Origin: Bradyrhizobium erythrophlei
GTDB lineage: Bacteria > Pseudomonadota > Alphaproteobacteria > Rhizobiales > Xanthobacteraceae
Length of the DNA: 64,000 nucleotides
NCBI GenBank assembly: GCA_900129675.1
Contig: FSRD01000001.1
Coordinates: forward strand, 3,213,501-3,277,500
Direction: 5' to 3'
Part shown: positions 26,411-34,248 of the stretch, one piece after another
How positions within the stretch are numbered: the first letter of the stretch is position 1
Layout: the number at the start of each line of letters is the position of its first letter
The notes under the pieces: model-generated
Databases searched by the model: none
What the model was told of the DNA's origin: nothing
What the model saw: only the letters and a program-made list of their open reading frames with translations
Made by a program: the position numbers and the translations under genes

Positions 26411-27205
26411 ATGCAGGTGGCTGGCAAAGTCGTGGTTGTGACCGGTGGCGGCAATGGCATCGGAAAGGCGCTGTGCGAGGCGTTTCATCGCGCGGGCGCG
26501 GCCAGGGTGGTGGTCGCCGATATCGATCCCGACAGCGCGCGCGCCGTCGCCACGCCGATCGGCGGGGCGGCCTTCAAATGCGATGTCGGCAAGGAAAAGG
26601 ACATCCTCCACGTCATCGAGGAGACCGAGCATCAATTCGGCCCGATTGCGCTGTTCTGCTCCAACGCCGGCATCGGCGGCGGCTTCGATCCGCTGTCGGT
26701 CAATGCCGGCGGCACCTCCGACGAACCCTGGTCGCGAAGCTGGGCGGTTCACGTCATGGCGCATGTCTATGCGGCGCGGCACCTGATCCCGCGCATGAAG
26801 GCGCGCGGCGGCGGCTATTTCCTCAACACGATTTCGGCGGCGGGCCTGCTGTCGCAGGTCGGCAGCCCGGCCTATTCCGCCACCAAACACGCCGCGGTGG
26901 GCTTTGCGGAAAATCTCGCGATCTCGCACAAGGCCGACGGCATCAAGGTTTCGATCCTGTGTCCGCAGGGCGTCGATACCAACATGCTGCGGTCGATCCC
27001 GAAGGGCCCGCAATCCGGCGACGGCGATCTGACGCCGGAGCAGGTGGCGCAGGATGCCTTGGCGGGGCTCGAGCAGGAGACCTTCGTGATCCTGCCGCAC
27101 CCGCAGGTGCTCGGCTACATGCGCAAGAAGACCGAGAATTACGACCGCTGGATCGCAGGCATGGCAAAGATCCAGGCCAAGATGCGGGAAGCTTACGGGA
27201 AGTAA
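26411..27205 (+). CDS. SDR family oxidoreductase
   Basis: 264 residues of classical short-chain dehydrogenase length. The cofactor motif GGGNGIGKALCEAF (residues ~12-25) and catalytic YSATKHAAVG (Tyr-x3-Lys, about residue 158) are intact, with Ser of TISAAGLLSQVGS just before. GGGGAGAACGACC precedes the ATG. It oxidises or reduces a hydroxyl group with NAD(P). It starts 28 bases past the hemolysin III gene on the same strand; a functional link is not evident. Confidence 0.9.
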   Translation: MQVAGKVVVVTGGGNGIGKALCEAFHRAGAARVVVADIDPDSARAVATPIGGAAFKCDVGKEKDILHVIEETEHQFGPIALFCSNAGIGGGFDPLSVNAGGTSDEPWSRSWAVHVMAHVYAARHLIPRMKARGGGYFLNTISAAGLLSQVGSPAYSATKHAAVGFAENLAISHKADGIKVSILCPQGVDTNMLRSIPKGPQSGDGDLTPEQVAQDALAGLEQETFVILPHPQVLGYMRKKTENYDRWIAGMAKIQAKMREAYGK

Positions 27206-27240
27206 AGGACCACCGTCATTCCGGGGCGATGCGCCCTCAA

Positions 27241-27268
27241 CGTCATTGCGAGGAGCGAAGCGACGAAG
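27241..27268. repeat. Left arm of a REP-like palindrome split by an IS110-family element
   Basis: CGTCATTGCGAGGAGCGAAG CGACGAAG is the left arm; the matching right arm is at 29044-29102. Joining 27268 to 29044 restores a continuous palindrome of the CGTCATTGCGAGG type seen intact at 18945-19064. Confidence 0.8.
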
Positions 27269-27342
27269 ATTCCATGGGGGTGGATAGCGGCCAGGTCTGA
27301 AGCCAGACTGAGGTTGCTGATCCTCTCAACCTGGAGACGACG

Positions 27343-28524
27343 ATGTTGCTCGATCATCCTTCCGACGGACTGACCGCTATCCGCACTTATATTGGCGCAA
27401 TTTTTGTGTCGCTGGAACTGAGCCGTTCGACGTGGCTTGTGACGTCGCTGTCGCCGGGCAAAGGCGAAAAGATGTCCAAGCACAGCGTCGCGGCTGGCAA
27501 TATGGCCGAGCTTTTGACGCTGTTTGCGGAGCTCAAGCGCAAGACGGAGGTCCGGACCGGCCAAAGCTATCCGATCATCACGATCCAGGAGGCGGGGCTG
27601 GACGGGTTCTGGCTGCACCGTGTTCTGCAACAGGAGGGGATCGAGAGCCACGTGGTCGATCCCGCCTCGATTGCGACACCGCGCCGGCGACGACGGGCCA
27701 AGACGGACCGGCTCGATGGCGAGACGCTGCTGCGGGCGCTTCTGGCCTACAAGCGCGGCGAGCCACGGGTCTGCGCGATGGTGGTTGCGCCCTCGCCGGA
27801 GGAGGAGGACCGCCGCAGGCTTTGTCGCGAGCGCCAGGCATTGATCGCCGAGCGGATCACCCATGTGAACCGGATCAAGGGGCTTCTGTTCTCGCAAGGG
27901 ATATCCGACTATGCGCCCTTGCGGCGGGATCGGCGGTCGCGGCTTGAGACGTTGCGCACCGGAGACGGGCGAGAGCTGCCGTCGCATTTGAGGGCGCAGA
28001 TCGGCCGCGAACTCGATCGGATCGAACTGCTTCTGGAACAGATCAAGGCGGTCGAGGCCGAGCGGGATGGTCTGCTGGCCGCAGCCAGGAAGCCTGCAGA
28101 GAAGCCTGCAGACGAGAAGGCCGCACTGGATCCAGTAGCGATGCTGCTGGCTTTGAAAGGGCTCGGCGCCAACTTTGCGGCCGTGCTCTGGTCGGAGGCG
28201 TTCTACCGGCAGTTCTCCAACCGCCGCCAGGTCGCCGCCTATGCGGGCCTTGCGGCGACGCCCTGGCAAAGCGGGGGCATCCGGCACGAGCAGGGCGTGT
28301 CGAAGGCCGGCAATCCAAGGCTGCGGACCACGATGATCCAGCTCGCCTGGCTGTGGGTACGTCACCAGCCGCAGTCGGCCCTGACACGCTGGTTCAAAGA
28401 GCGAAGCCAGCAAGGCCGCAAGCGCGCGATCGTGGCGCTGGCGCGCAAGCTTCTTGTGGCCTTGTGGAAGTATGTCACCCAAGGCGTCGTCATCGAGGGG
28501 GCCGTGATGAAGCCCGCCGCCTGA
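27343..28524 (+). CDS. IS110-family transposase
   Basis: 393 residues, full length. The N-terminal DEDD-type RuvC-like part has acidic residues in VSLELSRSTW, IQEAGLDGFWLHRVL and the DxxD of RAKTDRLDGETLLRALL; the first position is Glu where IS110 proteins usually have Asp. The C-terminal Tnp_20 part has LALKGLGANFAAVLWSEAFYRQF and GVSKAGNPRLRTTMIQLAW, which holds the candidate catalytic Ser/Arg region. A ribosome site GGAG precedes the ATG. No frameshift or stop; it may be active. A coiled-coil segment lies near residues 210-245. Confidence 0.92.
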   Translation: MLLDHPSDGLTAIRTYIGAIFVSLELSRSTWLVTSLSPGKGEKMSKHSVAAGNMAELLTLFAELKRKTEVRTGQSYPIITIQEAGLDGFWLHRVLQQEGIESHVVDPASIATPRRRRRAKTDRLDGETLLRALLAYKRGEPRVCAMVVAPSPEEEDRRRLCRERQALIAERITHVNRIKGLLFSQGISDYAPLRRDRRSRLETLRTGDGRELPSHLRAQIGRELDRIELLLEQIKAVEAERDGLLAAARKPAEKPADEKAALDPVAMLLALKGLGANFAAVLWSEAFYRQFSNRRQVAAYAGLAATPWQSGGIRHEQGVSKAGNPRLRTTMIQLAWLWVRHQPQSALTRWFKERSQQGRKRAIVALARKLLVALWKYVTQGVVIEGAVMKPAA

Positions 28525-29030
28525 TCCCGGACCGCGCCGAGCGGCGGGCTTCGCCGCCCGCGCGCAACAAAACGACCATAACCCATCTGCCGAGGCCCGA
28601 TCAGTCTCGGAAGATCCGGGTGGACGAACCGATGGATTGCATGGCTTGAAACGCCGCAACGAAGAAGGGTCTCGTCCTCTCGAGCCTGCCCGCCGCAAGC
28701 GGAATCGTGGTGCAGTCGCCTCGCGCGACGACCGAATGTGAGTTTGATCTGGCAAGCAACCCAGATCGTCGAACCGGCTCGACCCCTGGATCGCAAATGC
28801 GAGGATTGCAGATGCCCTGACAGAACCGCCAACACGAGCAACTCCTATCGTTCCCGACGCTCCAAGCATGATGACGTGCTCGCTCAACTCAAGGTCAAGC
28901 CGCTGCGCGGCGGCCCTGAAGGGCCGACCTTGACTTGATCTGCGCGCGTCATCCTGCAGGGCCCGCGGTCGGGACGAAAAGGTGGACCGCAGTCGAACTA
29001 AAAGGTGACTGCTAATTCTTGACACACACC
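28525..29030 (+). other. Non-coding right end of IS110-family element; candidate bridge-RNA locus
   Basis: No gene is supported. A strong hairpin follows the transposase stop (GCGGGC-TTCGCC-GCCCGC, about 28542-28565) and another palindrome GGCCCTGAAGGGCC lies near 28911-28924. IS110-family elements encode a structured RNA in a non-coding end that guides target choice (family knowledge). Its presence here is inference. Confidence 0.4.
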
Positions 29031-29043
29031 TTCCCCATGTGAG

Positions 29044-29102
29044 CAATCCATTGCCCCGAGCAAAGAATGGATTGCTTCGTCGCGGTGCTCCTCGCAATGA
29101 CG
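29044..29102. repeat. Right arm of the split REP-like palindrome
   Basis: CAATCCATTGCCCCGAGCAA is followed by GAATGGATTGCTTCGTCGCG and GTGCTCCTCGCAATGACG, which mirror the left arm at 27241-27268. Confidence 0.8.
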
Positions 29103-29119
29103 TTGATAGAGCTTAGCTC

Positions 29120-30748
29120 TCAGCCCTTCTGCGCGTAGAGCAGCGGCACGGCGGAATCCACCGTCACCTCGATCAGGCTGACGCCGTGATGCGCGAGGCC
29201 ACGCTTGAGCGCGGCGGCGAGCTCGGATGATTTGCTGACGCGAACGGCGTCGCAGCCCATGCCTTCGGCGAGCTTGACGAAATCGATATCGGGCAGCTCC
29301 AGCCCCGGCACATTGCGCACCTGCATCACCTGGCTGAACGAGTGCATCGCGCCGTAGCCGGAATTGTTGAGCACCACCACCGTCAGCGGCAGCTTGCGTT
29401 GTGCCGCGGTCCACAGCGCCTGGATCGAATACATCGCCGAGCCGTCGCCGATCAGGCAGACGGTGCGGCCGCCGGTACGCCCGAGCGCGACGCCGACGGC
29501 GGCGGGAAGGCTGTAGCCGAGGCCGCCGCTCGCCATGGTGTAAAAACTGTCCTGCCCGCGCATCGGCATGAACTTTTGCATCGCCGGGCGATGCGACGGC
29601 GCTTCTTCCACTAGCACGTCCTGCGGCCCCATCGCGGCGGAGAGCGAATGCAACAGAAACTCGACCGGGATCGGATAGGCTGCAGCCGGCGCCGGTGGCA
29701 ACGTGCGGCCTGCGGGAATCGCACGTTTGGTCTCGGGCAGCAGATCCAGCAGCATCGCCAGCGCCGGCTTCATGGTCGCGATGATGCTGGTGCCCGACGG
29801 CGTTACCGCAGCCGCGGTCGGATCGTCGGTGATCTGGAAAATCGTGGTCGCTCCGTCGAAGATCGAGGCGTGGCCCTCGACGTGAAAAGTGAAAACCGGC
29901 GCGCCGATCACGACCACCAGATCATGCTCGCGCAGCGCGTCCGAGAGCTGGCCGGGTGAAGCGTGTAAAAAACCCGCGAATTGCGGATGCCGTTCCGGGA
30001 ACGAGCAGCGCGCCGAGAACGGGCTGGCCCAGACCGCGGCCTTGGCCTTTTCGGCGACCTTCACCATCAGATCGACGGCCTCGGCGCGATCGACGCCGGG
30101 GCCGACGACGAGGGCAGGGCGCCTGCTTTCCGAAAGCGCCGCGGCCAGCGCCTTCATCGTTTCAGCATCGGGCCCGAGCTCGCGGCTGACCTTGCGGACC
30201 TCGACCGGCTGCGTCGCCCGCGCCCAGTCGTCGATCGGCACCGAAACGAAGGTCGGCCCGCACGGCGGCTGCATCGCGACGTAATAGGCGCGCGCGATCG
30301 CCGCCGGCACATCTTCAGGCCGCGCCGGCTCGACGCTGAATTTGACGTAAGGCCGCGGGAATTCCGTCGCGCGCTCGGCATAGAGAAACGGATGCAGCGG
30401 CATGATCGAACGCGCCTGCTGGCCCGCGGTGATGACGAGCGGCGTCTGGTTGCGGTAGGCGTTGAAGATATTGCCCATCGCATTGCCAACGCCGGCTGCG
30501 GAATGCAAATTGACGAAGCCGGCATTGCGGGCCGCCTGCGCATAGCCATCGGCCATGCCGACGACGGAGGCTTCCTGCAAGCCCAGCACATAGTCGATGT
30601 CGTCGGGCCAGTCGCTGAGGAACGGCAATTCGGTCGACCCGGGATTGCCGAACACGCGTCTGATGCCGAACGCGCGGAGAAGGGCGAAGGTGGCGTCCTT
30701 GACGGTGGTCGAGGCGTTCGTGGTTTTGACTGGTTTGCGGGACGACAT
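29120..30748 (-). CDS. mdlC: Thiamine-diphosphate enzyme, benzoylformate decarboxylase-like
   Basis: 542 residues, close to the 528-residue Pseudomonas enzyme. Residues known to matter there are present: Ser 38 in GNPGSTELPFL, Glu 59 in LGLQEASVVG, His 82 in NLHSAAGVGNAMG and His 289 in GAPVFTFHVEG. The ThDP-Mg motif is GDGSAMYSIQALW (from residue 434) with N461-N462. It would decarboxylate a 2-oxo acid to an aldehyde. The spacing to the upstream hydratase gene is 122 bases with a palindrome in between, so it may be a separate unit. Actual substrate is not proven; a benzoylformate analogue is the best guess. Confidence 0.85.
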   Translation of the reverse strand: MSSRKPVKTTNASTTVKDATFALLRAFGIRRVFGNPGSTELPFLSDWPDDIDYVLGLQEASVVGMADGYAQAARNAGFVNLHSAAGVGNAMGNIFNAYRNQTPLVITAGQQARSIMPLHPFLYAERATEFPRPYVKFSVEPARPEDVPAAIARAYYVAMQPPCGPTFVSVPIDDWARATQPVEVRKVSRELGPDAETMKALAAALSESRRPALVVGPGVDRAEAVDLMVKVAEKAKAAVWASPFSARCSFPERHPQFAGFLHASPGQLSDALREHDLVVVIGAPVFTFHVEGHASIFDGATTIFQITDDPTAAAVTPSGTSIIATMKPALAMLLDLLPETKRAIPAGRTLPPAPAAAYPIPVEFLLHSLSAAMGPQDVLVEEAPSHRPAMQKFMPMRGQDSFYTMASGGLGYSLPAAVGVALGRTGGRTVCLIGDGSAMYSIQALWTAAQRKLPLTVVVLNNSGYGAMHSFSQVMQVRNVPGLELPDIDFVKLAEGMGCDAVRVSKSSELAAALKRGLAHHGVSLIEVTVDSAVPLLYAQKG

Positions 30749-30780
30749 TATGTGACCCTCAAGATCTGGTTGCTTACTCT

Positions 30781-30862
30781 GTCATTCCGGGATGGTGCGT
30801 TAGCACCAGACCCGGAATCTCGAGATTCCAGGTTCGATGCTTCGCATCGCCCCGGAATGACG
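30781..30862. repeat. REP-like palindrome
   Basis: GTCATTCCGGGATGGTGCGT on the left pairs with ATCGCCCCGGAATGACG on the right; inner arms include TCTCGAGA and TGCTTCGCA. It separates the hydratase from the ThDP enzyme gene. Confidence 0.75.
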
Positions 30863-30870
30863 TCAACGTT

Positions 30871-31734
30871 CTACCACGTCGCCGTGCCCTTCATCGTCGG
30901 CTGGCCCTGCGAATTCGCGGTCCATAATTCCATGCCGGCGGCGGTGTCGTTGGCATTGACCGAAAACTCGCTGCCCTCGAACAGCGGCTGCACGCCGCGA
31001 TAGCCAAGTTTCTTCGGCGGCGTGCCGCCATGCAGCTTGGCGGCGAATTCGACGATGAAAGCCGCCTGCAGCGGGCCGTGGAACACGAGGCCCGGATAGC
31101 CCTCGACCTTGGTGACGTATTCGCGGTCGTAATGGATACGATGGCCATTGAAAGTCAGCGCCGAATAGCGAAACAGCAGCACGGGATCGGCCATGTGGCT
31201 TTCGCGGTGCTTTGCGACGGGCGGCGGCGCAGGCTTGGCCGACGCAGCGGGCGCCGCGCCCGACATGTCGCGATAGACGATATCCTGCCGCTCGCGGATC
31301 GCGGTGCCGCGCGTTGTCGTGATCGTGTGCTCGACCGAGACGAAGCACAACACGCCGGTCGAGCCGGTCTTCATCGTCACGTCGGAAATCCGCGAGGTGC
31401 GTTTCGCCTCATCGCCGACGCGCAAGGCGTCAAGAAATTCGAGTTCGCCGCCGGCCCACATCCGGCGCGGCAGCGGCACCGGCGGCAGGAAACCGCCGCG
31501 GGTCGGGTGGCCGTCCTGGCTGAGCTGCGACATCGGAAATACCGGCTGCGCCAGGCACCAATGCGTGGTGAACGGGGCTGCGTCACCCGCTTTGGGCTCG
31601 CCGATCTCCTGGAACAGGGTCGCGCGCAAACCCTTCACCAGTTGTGCGGTGACTATGTCGGATGCCTCGGTGCTGCGGCCGATCCATTGGCGTAGATGGT
31701 CGATATCGAGTTTTTCGGCGACGGCTTCGGTCAT
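30871..31734 (-). CDS. MaoC-like / FAS1-type dehydratase, mesaconyl-CoA hydratase-like
   Basis: 287 residues with two hot-dog-type halves. The N-terminal half has HWCLAQPVFPMSQLSQDGHP and MWAGGELEFLDALRVGDEAKRTS; the C-terminal half has FRYSALTFNGHRIHYDREYVTKVEGYPGLVFHGPLQA, which matches the MaoC signature (the A-x-x-FNGH...IHYD residues). Such enzymes hydrate mesaconyl-CoA or similar branched unsaturated acyl-CoAs. Its start overlaps the CoA-transferase stop by 4 bases (31731-31734), so the pair is coupled. Substrate is inferred from operon context. Confidence 0.85.
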   Translation of the reverse strand: MTEAVAEKLDIDHLRQWIGRSTEASDIVTAQLVKGLRATLFQEIGEPKAGDAAPFTTHWCLAQPVFPMSQLSQDGHPTRGGFLPPVPLPRRMWAGGELEFLDALRVGDEAKRTSRISDVTMKTGSTGVLCFVSVEHTITTTRGTAIRERQDIVYRDMSGAAPAASAKPAPPPVAKHRESHMADPVLLFRYSALTFNGHRIHYDREYVTKVEGYPGLVFHGPLQAAFIVEFAAKLHGGTPPKKLGYRGVQPLFEGSEFSVNANDTAAGMELWTANSQGQPTMKGTATW

Positions 31735-32861
31735 GATGATTTGGCCCGGGCGCGAGGGGGTTTTGGCAGTTCGCTGTGCTGGCCGATGCCGGGCACCGCG
31801 CCGTAGTGGCGGGGTTGGCCGACGAAAATCGCCGCCGGCGCGGCATAGGTCACCTTGCCGTTCGGCGTATCGACCTCGATGCGGCGCAGATGCGGATGCA
31901 CGGCGAGATCGGCCATGGTGTTGACTTCGGCGAACGCGATGTCGGCGTCAGCGAGCTTCTTCAAGAGCACGTCGCGCGTCATAGTCGCAAAGCTGTCGCC
32001 GACGGTCTTGTCGGTAGCCGCGCGGTTGCGGACGCGCTCGACCATGTTGGCGAAGCGGGGATCATCAGGCAGGTCGGGCTGATCAAGCACCTCGGCGCAG
32101 AGCTTCTTCCATTCGCGCTCGCTCTGGATCGAGATCAGGATGCCCTTGCCGTCCCTGGAGCTGAACACGCCGTAGGGCGCGATCGAGGGATGCGCCAGCG
32201 CCATCCGCTTCGGCGGATTGCCGGCTTCCGAATTGAGCAGCGGCACCGCCATCCAGTCGGCCATCACGTCGAACATGGAAATCCTGATGTCGGCGCCCTT
32301 GCCGGTGCGTCCGCGCGCGATCAGCGCCTCGAGGATGGACGCATGCGCGGTGGCGCCGGTGGCGATATCGACCACGGAAATGCCGACGCGCGACGGCCCC
32401 TCCGGACCGCCGGTGATCGAGGCCAGCCCGCTCTCGGCCTGGATCAGCAGATCATAGGCCTTGCGGTCGGCGTACGGGCCATCGTCGCCATAACCCGAGA
32501 TGGTGCAGCAGATCAGCGCCGGATAATCCTTGCGCAGGCGCTCAAGCGAAAAGCCGAGCTTGTCCATCGATCCCGGTTTTAGATTTTGCAGCAAAACATC
32601 GGCGCCCGCGATCAGCTGTTCCAGCGCCGCGCGGCCTTCCTTGGTGGCGAGATCGACCACCACGGAATCCTTGCCGCGGTTGAGCCAGACAAAGTAGCTG
32701 CTTTGTCCCTTGGCCGCGGCGTCGTAGCCGCGGGCAAAGTCGCCCTCCGGCCGCTCCACCTTGATGACATGTGCGCCGGCATCGGCCAGCCGCGAGCTGC
32801 AGAACGGTGCGGCGACCGCCTGTTCGACAGCGACGACGATCAATCCTTCTAGAGGCAGCAT
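31731..32861 (-). CDS. Class III (CaiB/BaiF) CoA-transferase
   Basis: 376 residues opening MLPLEGLIVVAVEQAVAAPFCSSRLADAGAHVIKVERPEGDFARGYD, with the conserved Asp in VDIATGATAHASI at the expected catalytic position. ATG at 32861 is preferred; the much longer open frame upstream is antisense to other genes and lacks family similarity. It starts 8 bases after the acyl-CoA dehydrogenase stop and overlaps the hydratase by 4, so all three form one operon. It would activate a catabolic acid as CoA ester. Only distantly similar to the CoA-transferase at 10248-11453. Confidence 0.9.
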   Translation of the reverse strand: MLPLEGLIVVAVEQAVAAPFCSSRLADAGAHVIKVERPEGDFARGYDAAAKGQSSYFVWLNRGKDSVVVDLATKEGRAALEQLIAGADVLLQNLKPGSMDKLGFSLERLRKDYPALICCTISGYGDDGPYADRKAYDLLIQAESGLASITGGPEGPSRVGISVVDIATGATAHASILEALIARGRTGKGADIRISMFDVMADWMAVPLLNSEAGNPPKRMALAHPSIAPYGVFSSRDGKGILISIQSEREWKKLCAEVLDQPDLPDDPRFANMVERVRNRAATDKTVGDSFATMTRDVLLKKLADADIAFAEVNTMADLAVHPHLRRIEVDTPNGKVTYAAPAAIFVGQPRHYGAVPGIGQHSELPKPPRARAKSS

Positions 32862-32869
32862 CGGCGTTC

Positions 32870-34042
32870 TCAGTAGGAGCGGGGCATGCCGAGCACATGC
32901 TCGGCGACGAACGACAAGATGAGATTGGTTGAGATCGGCGCGACCTGGTAAAGCCGCGTTTCGCGAAACTTGCGCTCGACATCGTATTCCTCGGCAAAGC
33001 CGAAGCCGCCATGGGTCTGCACGCAGGCGTTGGCCGCGTCCCAGGACGCGTCGGCCGCCAGCATCTTGGCCATGTTGGCCTCGGCGCCGCAATCGAGCCC
33101 GGCCTCGTATTTTCGGGTGGCTTCCTTGACCATCAGCTCGGCGGCGCGCATCGACGCGTAGGCTTTTGCGATCGGGAACTGAACGCCCTGATTCTGGCCG
33201 ATCGGACGGCCGAACACCTTGCGTTCGTTGGCATAGGCGGTGGCCTTGGCGATGAACCATTTGGCGTCGCCGATACATTCCGACGCAATCAGGATGCGCT
33301 CGGCATTCATGCCGGACAGGATGTAGCGAAAGCCCTTGCCTTCCTCGCCGATCAGGTTTTCCGCCGGCACCCGCATGTCGGTGAAGAACACTTCCGTGGT
33401 GGCGTGGTTCATCATGGTGCGGATCGGGCGAATCTCCAGGCCGTGGCCCTTGGCTTCGCGCATGTCGACGATGAACACCGACAGGCCGTCGGTGCGCTTC
33501 CTGGCCTGTTCCTTCGGCGTGGTCCGCGCCAGCAGGATCATCAGGTCGGAATATTCGGCGCGGCTGGTCCAGATCTTCTGGCCGTTGACGACATAGCCGT
33601 TGTTGCCGTCGCGTTTGGCAAACGTCTTCAGCGACGAAGTATCGGTGCCGCTGGTCGGCTCGGTGACGCCAAAGGCCTGCAGCCGCAATTCGCCGCTGGC
33701 GATCTTGGGCAGCCATTTTGCCTTTTGCTCGTCGCTGCCGTGCCGCAGCAGCGTGCCCATGGTGTACATCTGGGCGTGGCAGCCGCCGCCATTGCATCCG
33801 GCGCGCTGGATCTCCTCGAGGATCGCAGCCGCCGCCGACAGCTTCAGTCCGGCGCCGTCATATTCCTCGGGGATCAGCACCGAGAGGTAGCCGGCCTGCG
33901 TCAGCGCATCGACGAACTCGCTCGGATATTTCATCTCGCGGTCGAGCTTGCGCCAGTATTCGCCGGGGAACTGGGCGCAGAGTTTGGCAACCGCATTGCG
34001 GATGTCGGCATATTCGTCGTGGGGCTGTTCTGTGGCGGTCAT
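32870..34042 (-). CDS. Acyl-CoA dehydrogenase with Glu base in helix G position
   Basis: 390 residues of ACAD length. FAD/substrate motifs are FGVTEPTSGTDTSSL, KIWTSRAEYSD and QTHGGFGFAEEYDVERKFRE. In the common C-terminal site where most ACADs have a catalytic Glu (YEGT), this has LYQVAPIST, so Gln replaces it. A Glu at residue 248 (GMNAERILIASECIG) occupies the position of the catalytic Glu of isovaleryl-CoA dehydrogenase. It is therefore probably active with a moved base. It follows the P450 by 206 bases and leads the CoA-transferase by 8. Confidence 0.9.
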   Translation of the reverse strand: MTATEQPHDEYADIRNAVAKLCAQFPGEYWRKLDREMKYPSEFVDALTQAGYLSVLIPEEYDGAGLKLSAAAAILEEIQRAGCNGGGCHAQMYTMGTLLRHGSDEQKAKWLPKIASGELRLQAFGVTEPTSGTDTSSLKTFAKRDGNNGYVVNGQKIWTSRAEYSDLMILLARTTPKEQARKRTDGLSVFIVDMREAKGHGLEIRPIRTMMNHATTEVFFTDMRVPAENLIGEEGKGFRYILSGMNAERILIASECIGDAKWFIAKATAYANERKVFGRPIGQNQGVQFPIAKAYASMRAAELMVKEATRKYEAGLDCGAEANMAKMLAADASWDAANACVQTHGGFGFAEEYDVERKFRETRLYQVAPISTNLILSFVAEHVLGMPRSY

Positions 34043-34248
34043 CGGAACTCGGTTGGAGGATCGAGGGCACGCATATTGGCCGCGCCAAATGCGCAGAGGC
34101 CGAAGAACTGCACCAGATCGCCGCGCTGCGCCAGTGCAAGTTCGGCATAGCCGGTTTTCACTTCGGCGAAGCCGCCCGCGCCGGCAAAGCCCTTCGCCGT
34201 GATCGATACGGCGAGGCCCGGCGGATGGGGGCGGCGCCCAGGAAAGGG

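Larger units (their letters stand above)
27269..29043 (+). mobile_element. IS110-family insertion element
   Basis: Boundaries (±2 bases) come from the split palindrome: left arm ends ...CGACGAAG, right arm resumes CAATCCATTG. The ~1.77 kb element carries one transposase gene (27343-28524), a short left non-coding end (~74 bases) and a long right end (~520 bases). CATGGGG (27273-27279) and CCCCATG (29033-29039) form a short inverted pair near the ends. IS110 elements often target REP sequences (family knowledge). Confidence 0.8.

Noticed and set aside
33011..34150. 379-codon plus-strand frame over the acyl-CoA dehydrogenase
   Set aside because: It is antisense to a clear dehydrogenase and is a by-product of high-GC codon use.
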